From Euryarchaeota archaeon UBA501 (lineage in GTDB: Archaea; Thermoplasmatota; Poseidoniia; Poseidoniales; Thalassarchaeaceae): a stretch of DNA of 11,166 nt. Every line of letters starts with the position of its first letter. Position 1 is the stretch's first letter. The notes under the pieces are model-generated. The model ran no database searches and had not been told where the DNA came from. It saw only the letters and a list, made by a program, of their open reading frames with translations. The position numbers and the translations under genes were made by a program. The stretch is taken from NCBI GenBank assembly GCA_002505685.1, contig DAVT01000074.1, positions 1 to 11,166 on the forward strand, written 5' to 3'. Shown piece by piece: positions 6,894 to 11,166 of this stretch.

Positions 6894-7787
6894 TCACTCG
6901 TTGATTTCATCTCTCAAAGCATCCAATTTCGAACTTGAGGCGGGTGGAGGTAGGGGTAAATCTCCAGCTGGTGGGGGTGGTAAGGGCAAATCCCCTAAAT
7001 CGGGTAGCGGTGGTAATTCGGGCAAGGGTTCTGCGCTGGAGATGAATCCTTGATCCATCGGAATTCGAACTTTGAGAAGTCGAGTTTCGTCTATTCGAAC
7101 GAACACCGCGCCGATTGGACTACCGGGTGGAAGGTCATCCGATACTTCGTGAATTGTATGTCCGTGATTTTCGGTTGCAACCAAAGAGAGAATATCTTCG
7201 GAATCATCAGCAGACTGGTAAATCTTAGCGGTTTCAGAACGGATTTCTGCTAACTGCTCTCTTCGACGGGCTTCTATTCTACGACGAATTAGTGCATGGC
7301 GGTCTCGCCGATCATCGATGAATGATTCGATGTCTGCTTCTTCCATCGATTCTGCATCTATTTCTGCGATGTATTCCTCTGCAACATGGACGTTCTCATC
7401 AATCACAGTGACCTCTACTTCATCATCCGCAAGACTGACTGATATTTCTTCGTCCTCCTCAGGCTCAGGTTCAGGTTCTGGTTCACCAGTTCGGCTACGA
7501 GATAGTTTTGCATTTCTACGAGAAGATGCATCCTCATCTGATTGAACAGGGGGCGGTAGTTCTTCTTTGGTCTCTGTTTCTTGTTCTGTTTGAACCATCT
7601 CTGAACGCTTTCGGATTCGCTCTACTTTGCGACCCCCTCCCGTTCCCATCAAGAAAATAATGAGCAGCAAAATTGCGGCTCCAAATATCATTTGTTGAAT
7701 CGGTTCTAAATTTCCGGCTACACCCAAGAATGCAATGACACCGATGAATAATGAAAACCACAACATCAATCTCTTGAACGTGACCAT
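6894..7787 (-). CDS. Hypothetical membrane protein with acidic, coiled-coil and proline-rich regions
   Basis: I do not recognise this 297-residue protein. Two hydrophobic helices (about 7-25 and 31-48) form an N-terminal hairpin, and a basic stretch (GGGRKVERIRKRSE) follows. A low-complexity acidic region includes an EP repeat (GEPEPEPEPEEDEE, 101-114) and runs to about 160. Next comes a charged helix likely to be coiled (about 158-192), a more ordered segment at 195-245 (EDILSLVATENHG to LLKVRIPMDQG), and a proline/leucine tail (about 252-283) with a repeated GDLPLPPPPA-like unit. By the positive-inside rule most of it should be cytoplasmic. The ATG at 7787 is preferred because GGAGG lies 8 bases before it; a GTG at 7811 would add eight residues. 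It starts 24 bases after the pyrophosphatase stop, in the same operon. It may be a scaffold or tether. Confidence 0.8.
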   Translation of the reverse strand: MVTFKRLMLWFSLFIGVIAFLGVAGNLEPIQQMIFGAAILLLIIFLMGTGGGRKVERIRKRSEMVQTEQETETKEELPPPVQSDEDASSRRNAKLSRSRTGEPEPEPEPEEDEEISVSLADDEVEVTVIDENVHVAEEYIAEIDAESMEEADIESFIDDRRDRHALIRRRIEARRREQLAEIRSETAKIYQSADDSEDILSLVATENHGHTIHEVSDDLPPGSPIGAVFVRIDETRLLKVRIPMDQGFISSAEPLPELPPLPDLGDLPLPPPPAGDLPLPPPASSSKLDALRDEINE

Positions 7788-7795
7788 TGATGTCG

Positions 7796-7800
7796 CCTCC
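7796..7800 (-). promoter_or_regulatory. Ribosome binding site GGAGG of the hypothetical membrane protein
   Basis: The site lies 8 bases before the ATG at 7787 and within the reading that a GTG start at 7811 would use, so it supports the shorter protein. Confidence 0.55.
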
Positions 7801-7811
7801 AGACCAGCCAC

Positions 7812-8432
7812 CTAAGGGTCCGTCTTAGGGATGCCGACGTCCGGCTCCGTGCCATTGAGATATTCAAACAGGGCGCGTAGCGCCCTTCCACGATGACTAA
7901 TGGAAGATTTTTCATCGGCAGACATTTGTGCAAATGTTCTGTCACCATCTCCATCATTTGGGATGAAAATTGGGTCATACCCAAACCCCTCTTGGCCCTT
8001 GATTTCAGTCGAAATTTGACCCATGCATGTGCCCACGAATACTTCGACGGCTTGTCCTGTCCAAAGTGCAGCAACGGTCTTGAAATGAGCACCACGTTCT
8101 TTATCGAGCAATTTCAAAATTCCCTCACAACCCACAGATTTGAGAACATAGGCAGAATAAACACCTGGGAATTCTGGAAGGGAATCAATGAACAAACCTG
8201 AATCCTCAACGAGCAATGATTCGTGAAGTCGATTACTCGCAGCCAGCAATTCCACACCTTGAGCTATTTTGGCTAGGGCAACTGTGGTCAAACTTTCACT
8301 CTGTGGTTCGATTATATCAGGTATTTCTCCATCGATTTCAAATGGTTGGATTTCATAACCGAGCGGACCCAATAAATCCTGGGCTTCTGACAGTTTTCCC
8401 TGATTGCCGGTCAGGAAGTTCAGAGTCGCCAT
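7812..8432 (-). CDS. rdgB: XTP/dITP (non-canonical purine NTP) pyrophosphatase, HAM1/RdgB family
   Basis: Cytosolic house-cleaning enzyme that hydrolyses XTP, ITP and dITP to the monophosphate and pyrophosphate, keeping deaminated purines out of nucleic acids. The 206-residue protein has the normal family length. Visible motifs are FLTGNQGKLSEA (6-17), the metal-binding EDSGLFIDSLPEFPGVYSA (76-94), GFGYDPIFIP (149-158) and the C-terminal SHRGRAL (179-185) that contacts the base. The ATG at 8432 gives the usual N-terminus; the frame stays open upstream, but that part overlaps crcB antisense and has no family match. No ribosome site precedes it, which suggests a leaderless message from the spacer shared with crcB. 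It appears to lead the minus-strand cluster. HAM1 genes lie close to KEOPS genes in some archaea, and here Bud32 is one gene away. Confidence 0.93.
   Translation of the reverse strand: MATLNFLTGNQGKLSEAQDLLGPLGYEIQPFEIDGEIPDIIEPQSESLTTVALAKIAQGVELLAASNRLHESLLVEDSGLFIDSLPEFPGVYSAYVLKSVGCEGILKLLDKERGAHFKTVAALWTGQAVEVFVGTCMGQISTEIKGQEGFGYDPIFIPNDGDGDRTFAQMSADEKSSISHRGRALRALFEYLNGTEPDVGIPKTDP
7870..7886. repeat. Perfect 17-base palindrome (7-3-7) inside the pyrophosphatase gene
   Basis: AGGGCGC, GTA, GCGCCCT on the plus strand. It falls in codons for the conserved RGRALRAL segment, so the protein sequence constrains it in part. It shares the 3-base centre and C-TAY-G core (minus strand) with the two palindromes at 3533 and 6847. 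Confidence 0.45.
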
Positions 8433-8487
8433 GTAGGTTGCGAAACCAAGGTGAGGGTTGAAGTCTTCTCTTGAATTGCAGAACCAC
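8433..8487. promoter_or_regulatory. Divergent promoter spacer between rdgB and crcB
   Basis: This 55-base spacer has no ribosome site for either gene. TTGAAG at 8458-8463 (CTTCAA on the other strand) lies 25-30 bases before the crcB ATG at 8488 and 26-31 bases before the rdgB ATG at 8432. That is where an archaeal TATA element would sit for two leaderless transcripts. The element is a poor TATA match, so the call rests on position. Confidence 0.3.
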
Positions 8488-8841
8488 ATGGAACCCAAAA
8501 TGATCGCTTTGGTTGGTCTTGGAGGGGCAATTGGAGCAGCCCTCAGATACATGGTGGGGGAATGGATGCCAGACGGGTACCCTTGGGGGACGATGTCGGT
8601 CAATCTCCTCGGTTCATTCGTGCTAGGTATTGTAGTGACAATGGCACTTTCAGAAGAAATGATGCTAATCTTTGGGACCGGCGTCATGGGGGCGTTTACG
8701 ACCATGTCTGCATACAGTGTGGATTTGATTGAGTTAATGGAAAAAAGTGAATATTCAGCCGCGACGGGTTATCTTCTAGTGACAATTCTTGGTTGCCCCT
8801 TGCTCGCCTTTGGGGGGATGAAAATAGCTCAAGCAATTTAG
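8488..8841 (+). CDS. crcB: CrcB/Fluc fluoride ion channel
   Basis: Small four-helix membrane protein that forms a dual-topology dimer and lets toxic fluoride leave the cell. With the ATG at 8488 it has 117 residues, normal for the family. The hallmark segments are GLGGAIGAALRYMV (10-23), GTMSVNLLGSFVLG (34-47) with pore Asn39, and GAFTTMSAYSVDLIELME (68-85). In well-studied Fluc channels the last segment reads TTFSTFS, and its two phenylalanines line the pore. Here Met73 and Tyr76 take those places. The start could also be the ATG at 8500 (MIALVGLGG, 113 residues); the TTG reading from 8458 is unlikely. No fluoride riboswitch is evident in the short spacer upstream. The gene diverges from rdgB, and its stop codon overlaps that of bud32. 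Confidence 0.9.
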   Translation: MEPKMIALVGLGGAIGAALRYMVGEWMPDGYPWGTMSVNLLGSFVLGIVVTMALSEEMMLIFGTGVMGAFTTMSAYSVDLIELMEKSEYSAATGYLLVTILGCPLLAFGGMKIAQAI

Positions 8842-9464
8842 CCGTGATAACGAACACGGCCGCGGATATCATTGAATCTGTCAATCACATCCTGTCCACC
8901 CTTAGTCAGATAACCAGATACTACTCGATCAATGGCTCCCTCAATAGAAGGATGGCTCGCTTTCAAGCATTCATTTAGTACTTGTAAATCCAAACCCATG
9001 GGCTCCAAATCATCGGTAATTTGGGCCAATCCGAAATCGATAATTGACAAACCATGTGAGTTGTCCCACAAGATGTTGTGTGTCGTTAAATCTCCGTGGC
9101 TGATTCCAGCATCGTGAATAGTGCGAATGATGGCTCCAAGTTCTTCCAGCATTCCTGAGTCGCCACCATTTCTAAGGTGTTCAAACAACGGACCACCTGG
9201 AACACGACTTGTCACCATCCAACCTGCCGATGTGTCTGCAGCCAGCAATTCCGGAACTGGTGAACCCTGAAGATGAAGACGGCGCAACAGTCGTACTTCT
9301 GCGGACATTCTGGATTTGGTTAAACGGGAATCCAAATCGGGGTGTCGCCAAGTTCGCGGTTCTCGTTGCTTGAGAATTGCCTCCCTACCCAACCATGAAC
9401 CAGCGTGAACTACGGCTTCTGCGCCGCGGTGCAGCATTTCTGCACCTACCCATGGTCCCGCCAT
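8838..9464 (-). CDS. bud32: Bud32 / PRPK, atypical kinase-ATPase of the KEOPS complex
   Basis: Small atypical kinase that works as an ATPase within KEOPS, supporting Kae1 in making N6-threonylcarbamoyl-adenosine (t6A) at position 37 of ANN-decoding tRNAs. The 208-residue protein contains Lys32 in LKQREPRTWRHPDLD, the partner Glu56 (AEVRLL), the catalytic loop HGDLTTHNIL (123-132), the IDFGLA metal-binding motif (142-147, Asp143), and the family tail RGRVRYHG in place of the usual RGRKR. Many euryarchaea fuse Bud32 to Kae1; this one stands alone and kae1 is not in the window. The ATG at 9464 is chosen because the 25 extra residues from 9539 match no Bud32 and overlap nadA antisense. It has no ribosome site. 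The stop codon overlaps that of crcB. Confidence 0.93.
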   Translation of the reverse strand: MAGPWVGAEMLHRGAEAVVHAGSWLGREAILKQREPRTWRHPDLDSRLTKSRMSAEVRLLRRLHLQGSPVPELLAADTSAGWMVTSRVPGGPLFEHLRNGGDSGMLEELGAIIRTIHDAGISHGDLTTHNILWDNSHGLSIIDFGLAQITDDLEPMGLDLQVLNECLKASHPSIEGAIDRVVSGYLTKGGQDVIDRFNDIRGRVRYHG

Positions 9465-9516
9465 GGAGTGTCGGAGATGGGATGAGTTCAAAGCGGTTGC
9501 ACTGGACGCCAAATCG
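9465..9516. promoter_or_regulatory. Divergent promoter spacer between bud32 and nadA
   Basis: This 52-base spacer has no ribosome site. TTCAAA at 9487-9492 (TTTGAA on the other strand) lies 25-30 bases before the nadA ATG at 9517 and 23-28 bases before the bud32 ATG at 9464, matching the layout of the rdgB/crcB spacer. It is a weak TATA match supported mainly by position. Confidence 0.3.
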
Positions 9517-10593
9517 ATGAGCCTGCCTCTTCCAGCCATCCCCCTGCTACGCGCAGAATCGCACTCATTTTCGTATTCTGATGAAGAAATTGAGGCGGAG
9601 GCAGTCCGTTTGCAAGAAGCAATTCAGCAACATCAGCGATGGCCGCTCGAAACTTGCCGGGGTATTGCCCCTCTCACTTTGGAAATCAATCGACTCAAGA
9701 AAGAGAAAGATGTGTTTCTGATTGCACATACCTACCAAACACCAGACATCATCTATGGTGTTGCAGATGAGGTTGCAGATTCTTACACACTATCGAAGGC
9801 TGCAAGAGATGCATCACAACAGACCATTCTGTTTTCTAGCGTTCGATTCATGGCTGAAACTGCAAAGATTGTCAGCCCTCATAAGACTGTGATTCACCCG
9901 TCACCCGAAGCAGGGTGCAGCCTCTCTGATGGAATCACCGCCCAAGATGTACGAGATTTACGGGCTCAGTACCCAGGGGTTCCTGTTGCGTGTTACATCA
10001 ATACCACTGCTGCAGTGAAGGCTGAGTGTGATGTCAGTGTGACTAGCAGTAATTATCTACGAATCTGCGAACGTTTGCCCGGTGACAAACTCATCTTCGT
10101 CCCCGACAGGTTCATGGGAGCCCATTTGCAAAAAGCATTGCAAGGGAAGAAAGAGGTAATTGTCTTCGATGGAGAATGCGAGGTTCATGCCGTGTTTACT
10201 GGCGAAAAGGTTCGGCAATGGAGACAACGAATCGGTGACAACCTTTCGATTCTAGCTCACCCTGAATGTAGTGCAGATGTACTGGAAGAAGCTGACTTCG
10301 TTGGTTCCTCAGAGAAACTAATTCACGAAGCGATTCGCTTGGGCAAGGAAGGACAACCAGACGTGATGCTGATTACCGAATGTGGAACTGCAGAGAGAAT
10401 CATGGCTGAAGCGGAAGAAGAGTTGAATTTGTATGGAGCATGTGTCATGTGTCGACACATGAAGGTTACACAATTGGAAGACATCTTACAAGCACTGCAA
10501 AATCCACGGGATGATCAAATCATCGAAATCGATAGCGAAGTTATCATCCGTGCTCAACACAATCTAGACGAGATGTTCCGCCTAGCGGAATAA
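9517..10593 (+). CDS. nadA: Quinolinate synthase NadA (4Fe-4S)
   Basis: Condenses iminoaspartate with dihydroxyacetone phosphate to quinolinate in de novo NAD synthesis. The 358-residue protein shows three cysteines placed to bind the 4Fe-4S cluster: Cys134 (EAGCSLSD), Cys221 (DGECEVH) and Cys312 (MCRHMK). Their 87-residue first interval equals that of the archaeal Pyrococcus enzyme. Other conserved parts are AHTYQTPDI (70-78), FMAETAKI (111-118), NTTAAVKAE (162-170), VTSSN (175-179) and HPEC (248-251). It is longer than typical archaeal NadA (about 300). The AHTYQ, TAQDVRDLRAQYPGVP and LITECGTAE segments recall bacterial forms. The usual GDS motif reads ADS (87-89). The ATG at 9517 is preferred; one at 9463 would overlap the bud32 start codon. 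No nadB, nadX or nadC lies next to it. Its stop abuts that of the next gene. Confidence 0.94.
   Translation: MSLPLPAIPLLRAESHSFSYSDEEIEAEAVRLQEAIQQHQRWPLETCRGIAPLTLEINRLKKEKDVFLIAHTYQTPDIIYGVADEVADSYTLSKAARDASQQTILFSSVRFMAETAKIVSPHKTVIHPSPEAGCSLSDGITAQDVRDLRAQYPGVPVACYINTTAAVKAECDVSVTSSNYLRICERLPGDKLIFVPDRFMGAHLQKALQGKKEVIVFDGECEVHAVFTGEKVRQWRQRIGDNLSILAHPECSADVLEEADFVGSSEKLIHEAIRLGKEGQPDVMLITECGTAERIMAEAEEELNLYGACVMCRHMKVTQLEDILQALQNPRDDQIIEIDSEVIIRAQHNLDEMFRLAE
10445..10462. repeat. Perfect 18-base palindrome in nadA coding sequence
   Basis: TCATGTGTC followed by GACACATGA, with no centre gap, over codons for Val-Met-Cys-Arg-His-Met around the cluster ligand Cys312. Codon choice may have made it by chance. 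No role is apparent. Confidence 0.4.
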
Positions 10594-11166
10594 TCACTCT
10601 TCCTCGCTGAATAGTGGGCGTTTCAAAATCCGCCCTTCATTTTCTTTGAGGCGTTGGGCGGCCCATGTGAGCAGCAGTAATGGCAAAAGTAGGATGAACA
10701 CTTGTAAGGTGCTCGAAGAATATGGTTCAAACACCACTTCAATGGTAAACACCCGAATTTGTGTTTCATTGTCTTCATCGATTTGCAACCATGCAATGTG
10801 CTCCTCCATGACTTGTGGTTGGATTTGATTGATGTCATCTTCGGGATGCAATTGATACGATTGATTCAGTACAATGTCATGGTATCGAACTTCCCAATCC
10901 AAGTCAAAGTCCACTGGATTGTTTGAGACGAGGAACTGCTGATGTTGCCATGCCACATACCCGTGCCCAATACTTGGAGCCGCTACAGGGAATACTGGAT
11001 TACCGAGAATTTGTTGCTCACCACTGGATAGATTGACCATTACGAGACGATTCACTGAACTCAAATTAACCAATGCAACGAGGTGTTCATGGTCAAGCAC
11101 AATCTCTGTGATGGTTGCGTTTTGGTAATCCACGAGTGTGTCTGTCATCTGGAATACTTGTTCATC
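10594..11166 (-). CDS. C-terminal part of an exported, membrane-anchored protein with propeller-like repeats (5' end off window)
   Basis: The frame is open to the right edge, giving 190 residues; an ATG at 11148 is internal or coincidental, because six codons precede it without a stop. Two segments resemble each other in the manner of beta-propeller blades: PVAAPSIGHGYVAWQHQQ and IQPQVMEEHIAWLQIDED, each with a Pro, a short spacer and an AW pair followed by a polar strand (inference). Near the C-terminus is one very hydrophobic helix (STLQVFILLLPLLLLTWAA), followed by a basic and then acidic tail (KENEGRILKRPLFSEEE). The helix would anchor an outer domain in the membrane. The function is unknown. 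Its stop codon directly abuts that of nadA, so the two genes converge with no terminator space. Confidence 0.75.
   Translation of the reverse strand, partial: DEQVFQMTDTLVDYQNATITEIVLDHEHLVALVNLSSVNRLVMVNLSSGEQQILGNPVFPVAAPSIGHGYVAWQHQQFLVSNNPVDFDLDWEVRYHDIVLNQSYQLHPEDDINQIQPQVMEEHIAWLQIDEDNETQIRVFTIEVVFEPYSSSTLQVFILLLPLLLLTWAAQRLKENEGRILKRPLFSEEE

Noticed and set aside
6275..6904. Long plus-strand open frame of 209 codons
   Set aside because: It is antisense to the enoyl-CoA hydratase, has no recognisable domain or ribosome site, and the opposite strand carries all hydratase motifs.
7811..7829. Inverted repeat CCTAAG...CTTAGG over the rdgB stop codon
   Set aside because: Six-base AT-containing arms with a seven-base loop are weak, and no T run follows.
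8841..8860. Inverted repeat GCCGTG...CACGGC at the crcB/bud32 junction as a terminator
   Set aside because: The stem is six bases with an eight-base loop and no T run, and it lies in bud32 codons for the conserved C-terminal RGRVRYHG segment.
9428..9446. Inverted repeat GGTGCAG...CTGCACC
   Set aside because: It lies wholly within early bud32 codons with a five-base loop and is explained by coding sequence; no regulatory context was seen.
1..11166. tRNA, rRNA, CRISPR array, insertion sequence or replication origin
   Set aside because: No spaced direct repeats, transposase, structured RNA pattern or AT-rich iteron cluster was seen; nearly all sequence is assigned to genes.

Overview
The window looks like archaeal chromosome, most likely a marine Thermoplasmatota archaeon of the Marine Group II / Ca. 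Poseidoniia type. The lineage is an inference. It rests on a stand-alone Bud32 kinase, a pilus/archaellum-type secretion ATPase with a half-size TadC-like membrane partner, strong GGAGGT ribosome sites before operon genes, and divergent gene starts with no ribosome site at all, as in leaderless archaeal transcripts. Coding is dense. There is no RNA gene, CRISPR array, insertion sequence, or gene-free stretch above about 110 bases.

Positions 1-3551 hold a minus-strand pilus or secretion operon. It reads a secretion ATPase, then a TadC/GspF-like platform protein, then an unrecognised two-helix membrane protein cut by the left edge. Its apparent promoter (3519-3525) lies just downstream of a perfect 19-base palindrome (3533-3551) that could be an operator.

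Positions 3583-8432 hold a second minus-strand cluster. In transcription order it is a HAM1/RdgB house-cleaning pyrophosphatase, an unknown two-helix protein with acidic and proline-rich tracts, an enoyl-CoA hydratase, an ABC ATPase and a 12-helix ABC-2 permease. Spacings are 1-47 bases, and the ATPase gene supplies the permease ribosome site. A second 19-base palindrome sits directly before the enoyl-CoA hydratase start.

Positions 8433-11166 alternate strands. A CrcB/Fluc fluoride channel diverges from the pyrophosphatase and converges, with overlapping stop codons, on Bud32 of the KEOPS tRNA t6A complex. Bud32 diverges from quinolinate synthase NadA. NadA in turn converges, with no gap, on the 3' end of a membrane-anchored exported protein that runs off the right edge. 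Both divergent spacers (55 and 52 bases) carry a TTGAAG/TTCAAA element about 25 bases from each start.

The points most worth a second look are the pilus operon with its unknown ectodomain protein and palindromic control region, the set of short palindromes with a TAY core, the fluoride channel with a changed phenylalanine box, and a NadA of bacterial look.
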